Source of the DNA: Prunus persica
Taxonomy: Eukaryota > Streptophyta > Magnoliopsida > Rosales > Rosaceae
Direction: 5' to 3'
NCBI RefSeq assembly: GCF_000346465.2
Contig: NC_034014.1
Span: 21,958,522 to 22,022,521 of the forward strand
DNA length: 64,000 bases
Made by a program: the position numbers and the translations under genes. Shown here one piece after another: positions 27,410 to 39,043 of this stretch. The notes beneath the pieces are model-generated. The model saw only the letters and a program-made list of their open reading frames with translations, was not told where the DNA came from and did no database searches. The number at the start of each line of letters is the position of its first letter. Position 1 is the first letter of the stretch.

Positions 27410-27413
<4 letters not shown>

Positions 27414-27452
<39 letters not shown>
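27414..27452. repeat. (GA)n microsatellite
   Basis: A pure GA dinucleotide run of about 39 bp. Confidence 0.95.
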
Positions 27453-27455
<3 letters not shown>

Positions 27456-27689
27456 AAGAGAGGGAGGGGGCATCGACCAGAGCGGCGGTGTGGGGTAGGC
27501 TTGTTGGGGTGGGCTGTGGCTATTTTTTTTTTCTTTCCATTGTTTATTTTCTTAATTTTATTTTAAAGGGTAAAAATTAGGTTAAAGTGCAGTTGTGAAA
27601 TAAAGTTTGAGTTGTTAAAAAAGAAAAAAAGACACATGGCATATTTTGACTGGGAGTATCACTAGCTGACGTGTAATACGGTACTACTT

Positions 27690-28330
27690 TATAATTTCTT
27701 CATTGGGTGGCTTGAGGAAATTTTTAGTCATAAGGAAATGGATTTCCTTGTTGGAATTTCAAGAGCTTAGTTTTGAGTATATTTGGAAGCTCTCAATGAA
27801 AGCACCAACATGTTTGTGCAAATTTCCTCTGGGGAGAATATTCGTGGATGAATCTTCTCTTTGTAACCTATTATTTTCCATTTAAGGAGGGAATAATTCT
27901 CCTTAAAGAGAATTATTCATTTCTTGAATAATTTGATTGAGGGAATTTATGAAATTTATTCCCTCAACTTAAATAGGTAACTTCCCTATTAAATATATTA
28001 TTAAACTTGATTTCGTGGAGAGAGAGAGAGAGAGAGAGTAATTTTTGGGATTTTTCCGAGTGAAGAAGAGTTATCTTATTTGTGTCCTCCATTTATTTTC
28101 TTTTCTCATAACATTCATTTTAAAATTACGGGTCTTGATTAATTGGATTGAGGGAATTTATGGAAGGAAATAAATAGATTGAGGGAAGTTATGGAAGGAA
28201 ATAAGTAGATTGAGGGAATTTATGGAATTTATTCCCTCAACCTAAATAGGTAACTCTCATATTAAATATATTATTAAATCAGAATCTTGATTTGCATAAT
28301 ATATTCTTAGGGTTTGCACATTTTCCACGT
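27690..28330 (-). repeat. LTR-retrotransposon remnant (LTR plus primer-site region)
   Basis: 27700-27810 resembles the leader of the minus-strand element at 23160-23250 (shared GGAAA(C/T)GGAT(C/T)TCCTT, GAAGCTCTCAA and AGCACCAA strings). A candidate LTR end TGTTTGTGCA starts at 27811. Inside the candidate LTR, about 27938-28010 and 28208-28280 repeat each other (GAGGGAATTTATG... TTATTCCCTCAAC... AAATAGGTAAC). A 31-bp motif, GATTGAGGGA(A)(T/G)TTATGGAAGG, is repeated in tandem at 28142-28235, and a (GA)n tract sits at 28018-28039. No target duplication was established. Confidence 0.4.
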
Positions 28331-28801
28331 GGCGCCTCCTGATTGGTTGTCAAATTTATTTGCTCCCACAGTTGGCCTTTGAGATTAGATTGCATATACT
28401 TCATTGGGGTTAGTTTTATCATTTGCATAAATTTTTTTTTTCAATGAAATCATCAATTTTTGGACAAACAATAAACGAAAAGGGGTTTGTGAAAATAAAC
28501 TCAAATATCATGAGGTGTTCGTGTAATTTTTGAGACTTGAGGGGGTTTTGTGAAAACACAAGAAACCTCAGGGGGTGTTAGTGTAAATATTGCTGAAGTG
28601 TGAGAGAAATTATTAACGTTGATATTTTATGATATTATCGATACTTATATGTGTATGGATATATTCCAAATATTCTATACCTAAAAAAACAATAATAACA
28701 TCAATATTTCATCGATATTATTGATATTTTATTCCTTGCACATAATTATAAATTGACCAAACTCCAGATCCATAACCCAAAAAAAAGAAAAGAGAAGTTC
28801 A

Positions 28802-29467
28802 ATGGAGAAAGCACAAAGAGACCGCAAAGCTCATTGTTTGGTCTTGCCCTTTCCAATCCTCCAAGGCCACGTCAATCCCATGCTCCAATTCTCTAAGCTT
28901 TTACATCATAAAGGAATCAAAGTCACACTGGTCACAACCATTTTTGTCCACAACACATTAATGCATGGATCATCAGGATCCAGCTGCATTGCTCTGGAAA
29001 CCATTTCAGATGGCTATGACCAAGGCTGGAGGGAAGAAGCTGAAGGCATCGATGCCTACTTAGAGCGCTTCTGGCAAGTAGGACCTAAAACTCTAGGCCA
29101 GCTCATTGAGAAGCTTTCAAACTCAGGCTTCCCAGTTGACTGCATTGTTTATGATTCAATGGTGCCCTGGTCTTTAGATGTTGCCAAGAAATATGGGATT
29201 GCTGGGGCCTCTTTCTTAACTCAATCTTGTGCTGTTGACAATATTTTGTACCATGTCCACAAAGGATTGCTCAAACTTCCTGTTGTTGATGACCAGTCGG
29301 AAATTTCACTTCCTGGGTTGCCACCACTTCAATTTTTGGACATGCCATCTTTTCTCTATGATTCTGGGTCTTACCCTGGTATCTATAAAGTGGTTGTGGG
29401 TCAGTTCTCCAACATTCACAAAGCTGATTGGGTCCTATGCAACTCATTTTATGAGTTGGAAGAACAA
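28802..29467 (+). CDS. UGT74-type glucosyltransferase first exon A (222 codons, no adjacent second exon)
   Basis: This is the intact N-terminal, acceptor-binding half of a plant family-1 UDP-glycosyltransferase. It begins MEKAQRDRKAHCLVLPFP, has the presumed catalytic His in QGHVNPM (residue 23) and an Asp in IVYDSMVPWSLDVAKKYG, and ends NSFYELEEQ. It stops at a clean CAA|GTAAGT donor in phase 0, the same junction as the UGT74 family's single intron. No second exon follows before the next first exon at 30066; the only C-terminal exon in the region is 31788-32537. It is either a truncated tandem copy or an alternative first exon. Spliced to that exon it would give 471 residues. It shares roughly 80% identity by eye with exon B. 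UGT74 enzymes make glucose esters or conjugates in the cytosol; the acceptor here is unknown. Confidence 0.75.
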
Positions 29468-30065
29468 GTAAGTACCTGAGAAAGTTTTGTGTTTTTCAGT
29501 CATTTTCAATCTTTATAGGTTTTTTTATGTGATTTTCATGTTTCAAATTTTTTGTTGTTGCTATTTTGGTAATGCTAGGATTACATTTTTAGATCACATC
29601 AATGCTTCACATGATTAGGACCAGTTTGTAATTAACATAGTGGCTGAAGGTGGATTTGATGTTTTATGCATGATTTTGTACGGTTTATTTTTCTGGTGCT
29701 GAGTTTACTAGTTCTTGAATAATCACTTTTATTGGCGATGACAACTAATCTCACCCCCAATACTCTCTAATAGTGAATGAGATTATATGTAACAAATAGT
29801 AAAGATATAAGTAATTATTGTGTGGTGTTGGAATATAGTAACCTAGTATAATAGTTTATGTGTAATAATATGAATCTTGTTGTCTACCCACATTCACGTG
29901 CACTACATGATAGCACAAATAACAAAGACAAAGGAGATAAAACAAACTGATGACTTTTGTAGTGGATGTACATGTACATGTAAATGGAACCACAAATTCC
30001 ACTCTGCAACCCACCTCCATATCTAGAGCTAAATTGGCCAAACCCATATTCCACAAACTAGATCA

Positions 30066-32537
30066 ATGGAGAAAAGGCAGAGATCAGACTCTAAAGCTCA
30101 CTGTTTGGTCTTCCCCTATCCCAACCTACAAGGCCATATCAATCCCATGCTCCAATTTTCTAAGCTTTTACATCACAAAGGGGTCAAAGTCACATTTGTT
30201 TCTACCATTTTTGCCTACAACAAATTAATGCAAAAAACATCAGGATGCAGTTATATTCCCCTAGAGACCATTTCAGATGGGCATGACCAAGGAGGGAAAG
30301 CCCATGCAGAGAGTGTAGAGGCCTACTTGGAGCGCTTCTGGCAAGTGGGTTCACAAACTCTGGCTCAGCTCATTGAGAAGCTTTTAAGCTCAGAATACCC
30401 AGTTGATTGTATTGTTTATGATTCAATGATGCCTTGGTCTTTAGATGTTGCCAAGAAATATGGGATTGTTGGGGCTTCTTTCTTCACTCAATCTTGTGCT
30501 GTGGACAGTATTTTGTACCATGTCCACAAAGGATTGTTCAAACTTCCTGTTGTTGATGACCAGTCTGAAATTTCACTTCCTGGGTTGCCACCACTTAAAC
30601 TTTTTGACATGCCATCTTTTGTATATGATTTTGGGTCTTACCCTGCCATCTTTAAAATGGTTGTGGGTCAGTTCTCCAATGTCGAGAAAGCTGATTGGGT
30701 GCTCTGCAACACATTTTATGAGTTGGAAAAACAAGTAAGTACATGGGAAAAGCTGTGTTTTAGTAATTTCATTTGGCTTCAATATGAATCTTAAGTTTCA
30801 GAAACAATTTTTTTTAATGTCAAAGTTTTAAAAACTAATTGCTATTTTGATAATGTCAGGATCACACATTTTTAGATCACATTAGTGAATAACATAATGG
30901 CAATTAACACAGCACTTGTCATAACTAGCTTGTACTTCTCCCTCTCTTTTTTTTAAGTGATGACTTTAATACAAGGTCAATGTGCATGTGCAAGAAAATG
31001 TGTGGAAAAATCAAAGCATGAAGATTACCTATATCTAAATTGGCTAACTCCAGATCTAGATCTAAATTGGCCAAACCAAACCCATCTTCCACAAAGTTCA
31101 TCTTACAAAGCTCATTGTTTGGTCTTACCTTTTCCTACTCAACAAGGCCATATTAATCCCATGCTCCAATTTTCCAAGCTTTTAAATCAAAAAGGGGTCA
31201 AAATCACACTGGTCACTACCATTTTTGACTACAACACAATTATGGAAAAATCATCAGGATCTGATAGTTACAATGCCCTAGAGACCATTTCAGATTGTTA
31301 TGACCAGGGTGGAATTAGACATGCTCAGAGTGTAGAGGCCTATTTGGAGAGCCTTTGTCAAGTGGGTTCACAAACTCTAGCTCAGCTCCTTGTGAAGCTT
31401 TCAAGCTCAGGGTGCCCAGTTATTGATTGCATTGTTTATGATGCATTCCTGCATTGGCCTTTAGATGTTGCCAACAAGTTTGGTATATTTGGGGCTATTT
31501 TCTTCACTCAGTCTTGTGCTGTTAACAACATTTTGTACCATGTCTACAAAGGTGAACTCAAACTTCCTCTTAGTCAGTCTCAAATTTTGCTTCCTGGGTT
31601 GCCTCGACTTGTCCCTTCTGACATGCCATCCTATGTGTATGAATTGGGGACTTACCCTGCTGTCTATAAAATGCTTGTGGGTCAGTTTCCAAATGTTGAA
31701 AAAGCTGACTGGGTTCTATGCAGCTAAGTTTAGGTATGATTTTGATGTTTCATTTTATTTTATATATTTTGCTTAAAATATGCACAGGTGGTGGATTGGA
31801 TGGCTACGTTTCTGCCATTGAAGACCATTGGACCAACCATACCATCCCATTACTTGGACAAGAGACTTGAGGATGACAAACAATATGGTGTCAGCCTCTT
31901 CAACACCAACAATGATGCCTGCATGAAATGGCTAAATGAGCAGCCAAAAGGGTCGGTTGCTTACGTCGCGTTTGGCAGCGCAGCACAACTTGGAGTTGAG
32001 CAAATGGAGGAACTGGCTTGGGGTTTGAGGAGGAGCAAAAGCAAGTTTTTGTGGGTGGTTAGAGAAGCAGAAGCAGCAAAGCTCCCAAAGGGGTTTGTGG
32101 AGGAGACATCAGAGAAGGGTTTGGTGGTTTCATGGTGCCCCCAGCTTGAAGTTTTGGCAAATGAGGCTGTTGGGTGCTTCATATCACATTGTGGTTGGAA
32201 TTCTACTTTGGAGGCCTTCAGTTTGGGGGTGCCAGTTGTGGCATTGCCACAATGGACCGACCAAAGCACAAATGCCAAGTTTATTATGGATGTGTGGAAA
32301 ATTGGGGTCAAGGCTTTGGCTGATGAGAAAGGAGTGGTTAGGCAGGAAGAAGTAGAGCATTGCATAAGTGAAATAATGGAGGGAGAGAGAGGGAAAGAAA
32401 TGCAAAGGAAAGCCCTTGAGTGGAAAGAACTGGCTAGAAAGGCAGTGGATGAAGGTGGAAGTTCAAGCAATAATATTGATGAGTTCATTTCAAAGCTGGT
32501 CTTATCAAGAGAGAAAAGGTGTGCTTGTGAAAAATAG
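30066..32537 (+). CDS. UGT74-type UDP-glucosyltransferase (first exon B plus shared second exon), 472 aa
   Basis: Proposed exons are 30066-30734 and 31788-32537. Exon B starts MEKRQRSDSKAHCLV, keeps QGHINPM and YDSMMPWSLDVAKKYG, and ends FYELEKQ at CAA|GTAAGT. Exon 2 opens VVDWMATFLPLKTIGPTIPS in phase 0, so the junction ELEKQ-VVDWM is exactly as in family members. The 44-residue PSPG sugar-donor box lies at 32133-32264 (WCPQLEVLAN, HCGWNSTLEA and final ...QWTDQ; Trp, His, Asn, Ser, Glu, Asp and Gln all present). The last Gln fits UDP-glucose. The joined length of 472 is normal for UGT74. The 1,053-bp intron contains the broken first exon C. An alternative is that exon 2 originally belonged to copy C and B is itself orphaned. 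Likely a cytosolic glucosyltransferase for small carboxylic or phenolic acceptors; the substrate is not predictable. Confidence 0.75.
30957..31733 (+). pseudogene. UGT74-type first exon C, damaged
   Basis: The third tandem copy is homologous to exons A and B from about 31100 (KAHCLVLPFP) to 31724 (KADWVLCS) and has no internal stop. Two features are broken. The normal ATG region is deleted, so the frame is open to ATGs at 30957/30960 in former promoter sequence. The 3' end lacks the NTFYELExQ codons and the CAA|GTAAGT donor; instead it runs into TAA at 31725-31727. A potential new donor (TTTAG|GTATGA) lies after that stop. If transcribed and spliced it would encode only a truncated protein. 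It directly precedes the intact second exon. Confidence 0.7.
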
Positions 32538-34400
32538 CATGTGGTTTTAAGGTTAAAGTTCGAATCATCTCCTCTGTTGACGTCTTTTATAATAAAAAGA
32601 AATAAAACTAGACAAGTGAGTCAATTAAAAAGTAGATTACAGATGCTCTAAAATGATGAAATTTCATTGTAACGAGGACGGTGGAACTCAATATTCTGTA
32701 GCTATTGTATTAGAAAACCATTGTTGATTTACAGTGAATACCTGAAACAAGATGTTGGTTTATCACTTTTTCTTTTTATATGCTTTTTAGTATAGATCAT
32801 ACCATTAGTCAAAGCTTTGTGCGTGCAACAAGGATAGTGAATCACTTAATCATCTTTTTTTATTTTATAAATTGGTGTTTACTATTATATAAATTGGTAT
32901 AATATAATACAATATTGTACTTACAAATTTACCTATATATCTTGTATATATCCAATACAGGTAGATAAATTATTTTCACAATATACCTATAAATGTGTTG
33001 GCTTTAATACACCTGCAATATCCATAATAGGTAAATTACAAGTTATATTATTGCATAATAGAAAATTATTAGTAAATTATATCCAAGATGCATTTATAAA
33101 ATTTGAGTATATTATTTAAATAATAAGTAAATTCATACTAGGTACATTATTTTTGGTAAAAGAAATAATAAGTATGTAATTTTTTCAACATAAAATTGTA
33201 TGTATACTATTATATTTATAAAATAATAAAATAATAGATAATTAATCACGTATACTTCATAAGTAAATAAACCGATTAGGTGTGTTAAATCTGAATTTAT
33301 TGTTACATTTTAAAAAAAGTTTCCAAATTAATTCCTATATCGATTTGGAGATATTTCCAAATTAAACGTGTGTCATTAGTTACAATCCAATTAAAATTTG
33401 TTTCTATATTGGTTCCTATATTATATTACATGAGGGAATCTCTCCCTCCTCGTGTAACCATATAAGGTTATTGGTACTCCCTGTGGTATGGCATTGTAAT
33501 CATTTTAGAGCAATTAACGTACGGATGTTAAAGATGAATAAATTTCGGTTTTTATGTGATTGATAGGGTACATCTCTGCTTGAATGCTCACCTGATCGAC
33601 ATGTTTTCTGAGTAAAACATAAACGGTTTACCTCATAAAACAAATTTATTTTCATTATCTATGTGTTAACTGCTTCCTCATGTCTTAATTTTCTCCACAT
33701 TGTAATTATCATTCGTCATGCAGCTGTGTATATTGTATTATATCTTGTTATGTATCTAAATTAGTAGTCCTCACATCGTTTGCCTCTCTATAGACTGACA
33801 TGGAGAAAGTATGGAACATTTTCGGAGCTGACAGGAAGGTAAAATGATTCTATCCTTTTTTTTTTTTTTTTTATATATATATATAATAAATAATTTAAAA
33901 AATTTAATGTAAATGCCCGTACTTTGCTGATTGATCTAATTACTCATGTATTTAACCTTGGCTTTTAGAATACAAATAAAAAATTTGTGTTGAATTTCTT
34001 ACCATATGCTAATTGATAGTTTATAATACATAGCTAAACATACTATACTTAGCTGGCAGGAAAGGGTCTAAGCAGTTTGATTAAGTTAAGTTTTCTCCGA
34101 ATGCGATCACTCTATATGTTACTCAATCTTTTATTTCTATCTTGTGTTGTGATATATGGATGAATTCTATATCATAGTAACTAGACCCTATTATTGATGT
34201 GCACTTACTATTGAAACGAATGTCGTCCCAGTAGAAACCACTAAACCTACAGGTTCATCTGGGATGGGGGAAAAGAGAGCTGAACAACTTGTCATACAAG
34301 CTAAGAAAGATGAGAATGACAAAGGAAGTGTGAGAGCATTATCACAATGGAGAGGGGTGCTGCAACATTGTCACAACTGAGAGGTGCTGTGACTCTACTC
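32538..34400. other. Intergenic: AT-rich, possible relic exons
   Basis: No intact gene. 32700-33450 is very AT-rich. Two segments look weakly coding: 33801-33839 (MEKVWNIFGADRK then GTAAAA) and an open frame at 34213-34377 (PVETTKPTGSSGMGEKRAEQ onward, ending TGA). I do not recognise the family, and the pieces could be a decayed gene or transposon. Confidence 0.35.
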
Positions 34401-34943
34401 TTTAAAAAAAGATTACAGTATCTATGTAAAGAGTATCATCAAGCGGCTATACCCATTTAAATATAATATACTTAGAGGGCATAGCCGAGCGGCTATACTG
34501 TTTTGACACGTGGCGCCGAACCGCTAGATGGGCATTAACGCTGGGCTGTCTTCTATAAGTTTTTTTAAATAAGAAATAGTATAGCCTAGCGGCTATACTC
34601 GGGATTTTTTTTTTACAAAAAAAAAAGAGTATCGCCGCCGGCTTTACTGGGGTCCTTTTGTTTTTGTTTTTCGTTTTTAATAGTATAGCCGTGCGGCTAT
34701 ACAACTTTTTTAATTATAAAAAATAGTATAGTCGCCCAGCTTTACGGTTTTGACACGTGGCACCGAATCGCTAGTTGAGCGCTAGGCGGGTTCCTCATTT
34801 TTTTTTTAAAGGCTATACTTGGGATTTTAAAAAAAAAGAGTATAGCCGTGCGGCTTTACTAGGGTTTTTTGTTTTTGTTTTTTGTTTTAAAATAGTATTG
34901 CCAGGCGGCTATACTCTTTACATAGATATTGTGATCTTTAAAA
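34401..34943. mobile_element. Terminal-inverted-repeat element rich in short palindromes
   Basis: The left end (TTTAAAAAAAGATTACAGTA...TCTATGTAAAGAGTAT) is mirrored at 34908-34943 as its reverse complement (ATACTCTTTACATAGATATT...GATCTTTAAA). Between them, variants of TATAGCCGnnCGGCTATAC, each a near-perfect hairpin, recur at least six times, together with a repeated ACACGTGGC(G/A)CCGAA(C/T)CGCTAG block. No coding capacity was seen. The superfamily and target duplication are unresolved. Confidence 0.55.
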
Positions 34944-35339
34944 TAAAATAAAAATGTTTTTCCCCGATTTTTGTTTATCGATAGTTTAGAGCATTATCCA
35001 TTGCTATTAGGCAATTACCCGAGTCTCCATTGTCATCTTTTGAGTTTTTACTTTTCAAGAGTTATTAACCGTATAAAGAATTTAGCATTTTCACATTTAA
35101 TACTCATATTATACACATATATACATATTTTTATTGTTTAATACACTTTGATTTTTTACAAAATTTTCAATAATACACACAAAATTCACGTATTATATAT
35201 ATAATTTTAGCATAGTATTGAATAAAAATAATATATATTAAAACATGTAAATCTAAAAAATATATATCTTAAAACTAGCAAATTAATATCTATAAAGTAC
35301 AAACTAATGCAAATAGAAGGGTCTTTTTTTTATTATATA

Positions 35340-35485
35340 TTTTTAAAAATAAGTAGTATAGTCGACTGGTTATACGCCTTTTTAAATATAATATACTTAG
35401 AGGGGTATAGCCGCTTTCCTATACTACCCTTATTTTTTCACGTGGCGCCACATCGCTAATTGGGCGCTAAGGCAGGTCCTTTTTT
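35340..35485. repeat. Partial second copy of the palindrome-rich element
   Basis: It shares TTTAAATATAATATACTTAGAGGG, GTATAGCCG and CACGTGGCGCCACATCGCTA with 34445-34560. Only the internal part is present, about 400 bp from the main copy. Confidence 0.6.
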
Positions 35486-37030
35486 CTGTTTTTCAGAAAT
35501 AGATGAAGAGGGAACAAATTCCACTTCTAGCAGAGAGCAAAGAATTTACTGGCTCAGTGAAAAAAATTGTATGGTCATCTGAACTGGTGTAGAATGCCTT
35601 GAAAGATAGCACAAAGCCTGAATTGCAAGCATTCTGAAGACACAGCCACTTATGCACATTTAAAAAACTGAAACTGCTGATATAGTGTACAATGACGGGA
35701 AGGCCCACAGTAGGTCCCGTTGAAAACATTCAGTAGAAGAGCATCGTCTTTGCTGCGGTGGAAAATTTCATAAGGTATATAACATAAATAACCTCTCCTC
35801 ATCATATAGATACACATGATTTTGCACCACGCAAAGCAGGGAGAAATAACATGGCTTGAAATGCCAATGCCAATCTGTTTGCTTGGAGACAGAAGATGGT
35901 TAATAACACGCATCATCTGAACATATGCATAAACCAGATACTATGAATAAAAAAACCAATTCAAATTGAAAATTAGGATTAACGCAAAAACATGCCAAAA
36001 AAATTAGAAGTAAACACATAACTTCATTCAAATAAAAGAATTCATACAGACAACCTATATATATAGGCCTCCATCCCCACACCAATTAAACAATATATAC
36101 AGACAGCCATCCCCACCCCAATATTATCCAATACCCGTATACCCATTATCTAATTAACGACACAGCAAAAATAAGAAGAAAACACCTTGAGGAGCGAGAA
36201 TATCTCCCAAGTAAGGGGTGAGAACTTTATAATTTCTCTTAATAAAACTGGGAAGTTAAGCAAAACACTCGTGTTTGGAAAATGTAACAAATAAATTCAT
36301 GCAGAACTGCCTGAACTGTAAAGCATGACAAAGATTGCCAATTCCTGAGAGTTCTCATAGATTTGGTCTTTCATTTCCTGTAGTAATCGCCTTGCAAAAC
36401 TGACTTTTGGTCAGGCTAGACTGGATTTCTTGCGTCTGGATTAAGTTTACTTACACTTGAATTGCACGTCAATATCTTCAACTAATGTGGATCAGTTGGG
36501 AATCGATACCAATGACTGTATTGGCAGAGCTGTAATCAGATTGAGCCGTAGATAGGCTTGAAAAGTAGGCGGAACTGTGAATTTGCACTTGTTCTGCTTG
36601 TTGAGAAAACTGTTTCTATCTGGACCGGACTGAGGTTTTCCAGACCGGACTGGATTAAAAGTGGCTAGACTGACAATTCCTATATTGAAAGTGGCTGGAT
36701 TGACAATTCCTGTATTGAAAGTGGTTGGACTGACAACGTTTGGATTAACAATGGTTGGTCTAGAATTGCACTTCTGGTTAGTGAACTAGATTTGTAACGA
36801 CATAAATCAGAGTTCTGCTTGATTCTGTTGATCTGAATTGCATTTGCAATGATAGAAATCTATTTTTCTTCTGAATGAGCTTCTTTCTTGAGCTGGATTG
36901 ACTTTATAAGCTTGATTGCATGTGTTTCTTCTGAACTAAACTTCTTAAAAGATAAGATTGCTTGTTTTCTTTTGGTCTTGAAGACTCTCGAGATCGTATG
37001 ATCTTCTGTGTTTATCAGTTTGACTGATTA
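35486..37030. other. Intergenic with a 30-bp tandem repeat
   Basis: No recognised gene. At about 36658-36760 a 30-bp unit (GTGGCTAGACTGACAATTCC + TATATTGAAA) is repeated about 3.3 times. On the minus strand this lies in an ~100-codon open frame without an ATG (about 36790-36495), giving a degenerate 10-residue repeat of the type V-N-P-A-T-F-N-T-G-I. It may be a relic coding sequence. Confidence 0.4.
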
Positions 37031-37760
37031 CTTTATTTGATTTGGTTTGTTCGGTTGTTTGATTGATTGGCTGTGTGTTTTTAATGGAATCATCACATTA
37101 AAATTTGTATATTAATGCATTTTGTACATGTCCTCCTCAATGCTTTCTCAACGGCTAATCTGGGTTTAATATTAAAAGTGGGCCTTATTTCTTGAACTTT
37201 GAAGTCAGGGTTTCTTTGGCCTTTATAAGCCCATTGTACAAGAAAAACTTAGTTGCAACAGGGACAATACTGTTTTGCTATCTTCGATTAATAATGTTAT
37301 GTCACATAAAAGTGTTATCGCACGTGTCATATCATTATTGGTCAGCGATAACAAAATAGTATTATCCCGATTTCATGGAAGTCTTTCCCCCATTGCTTTG
37401 TTTGATTTGGTTTGTTCGGTTGTTGGATTGATTGGTTGTGTGTTTTTAATGGAATCATCATCACATTCAAATTCGTATATTAATACATTTTGTATACTTT
37501 CTCATGTCCTCCTCAATGCTTTCTCAACGGCTAATCTGGGCTTAATATTGAAAGTGGGCCTTCTTTCTTGACCTTAAAGTCGGGGTTTCTTTGGCCTTTA
37601 TAAGCCCATTGTACAAGAAAAACTCAATTACAATAGGGACAACACTGTTTTGCTATCCTCGATCAATAATGTTATGTCACATGAAAGTGTTATCGCACGT
37701 GTTATAACATTATTAGTTAGCGATAATAAAATAGTGTTAGCCCAGTTTCATGAAAGTCTT
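37031..37760. repeat. 365-bp tandem direct duplication
   Basis: GATTTGGTTTGTTCGGTTGT occurs at 37039 and 37404. The two units stay collinear through AACGGCTAATCTGGG, GCCTTTATAAGCCCATTGTA, AATAATGTTATGTCACAT and GTGTTATCGCACGTGT. They differ by scattered substitutions and small indels. Confidence 0.85.
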
Positions 37761-39043
37761 TCTCCCATTATACCAAAAACACTAATTGTGCCATAACGGG
37801 AAGATAAAAGAATTTAATAAACTATTTTTGCATATTTTGTTTCCTTGATGTATAAATTTTTTGATACAAGCGCTATTTAGGGAGGTGATTCAAACTCAGT
37901 ACTTCGGGTGCATGAATAATTATTCTTAACTACTCAAACTACAAGCTCCTTACTTTCCTTGTGATTTAAATTTAGTACCTAAAGAAAAAGTATAGGGCAA
38001 AAAGAAACGAAAAAGAAGAATATGGAGCTTCTTATTATGTCCTGCTGCTGCACCTCTCAGGCACGGCACAGCAGATCCAGCTGGGCTTTTTCTGGACACA
38101 TTAGGACATCAATTTTTAGTTTAATTAGATCCTCGCACACCTAATGAAATACAGATCAATATTTAAACTCTTCGACATTCTTGTATTACCCAACGCCTTT
38201 TGTACAGTTGTACCTATAATCAAATACTTAATCTAAACTTCAAGCAAAATTAAAATTAAAAATACTTATATTACAGATTCTTCATGCATCACAGCGTGAA
38301 GAAGAAGAAAGAAGAATAAAATATTTATAATAAAAAATGGCAGTCTAGAAGCCCAAAAATAAAAAATGAAATTTGCTTGGACGTGGAACGTTTGGAGTTT
38401 GGACCATTTGACAAGTGAACCAACGAACATGTGTCCGCACCCAATCTTATCACTCATTTATTTATGTCTGATGCCAAACCCAGTACCTAAAAAACAAACC
38501 CTATTACTTTAATGAAGCTTCGCTTCTCGGAAACCCACTCCAGTTCAACAAACAAAAACAAAGCTTAGTGAGTCATGTTTGCTTTTTGTATGGACTTTTT
38601 AGAGTAAGGATAAAATTCTACCGACTAGTTAAGGGCTTTTTACACACACTATTAAGATATTATGAGATTTTAAATATAAAATTATTGATTTACAAATAAA
38701 GACTATTTTTTATTGAGCTAGAACTTGTTAGCTGCCTAATGATAAATTTTAATATTAGAAGAGTTCTTAAGTTTCTACGTCACCTCATATATTAATAAAG
38801 AAAAAATATATATAAATTATAAGTTCTAACCTTTGTTAGAGAAGTGATCGCATACCTTACACATCTACTAAACCAATGACATTCAGTTTCTCTAGGTCAT
38901 TACACATGCCACTTAACCCTTAACCCTTCCCCCTCTCTTTCCCCCAAAATTAGAGTTGTGAAGGTAAATTGTTTTTTTGAATGATTTGGAGAGATGAAAA
39001 TGACCTTGTGTTAGTGGTCACATGTAAGGCATGAGATTTCTAA
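37761..39043. other. Intergenic, nothing recognised
   Basis: AT-rich sequence with no coding region, RNA gene or clear repeat that I can support. Confidence 0.5.

Noticed and set aside
31961..32488. 175-codon antisense open frame
   Set aside because: It is the mirror of UGT exon 2, which has full family motifs on the plus strand.
30957..32537. A complete third UGT gene made of exon C and exon 2
   Set aside because: Exon C meets an in-frame TAA before any donor and lacks the normal start, so the two cannot be joined in frame as read.
35493..36085. Three minus-strand open frames
   Set aside because: Short, Cys/Phe-rich, without family similarity or splice continuity that I can see.
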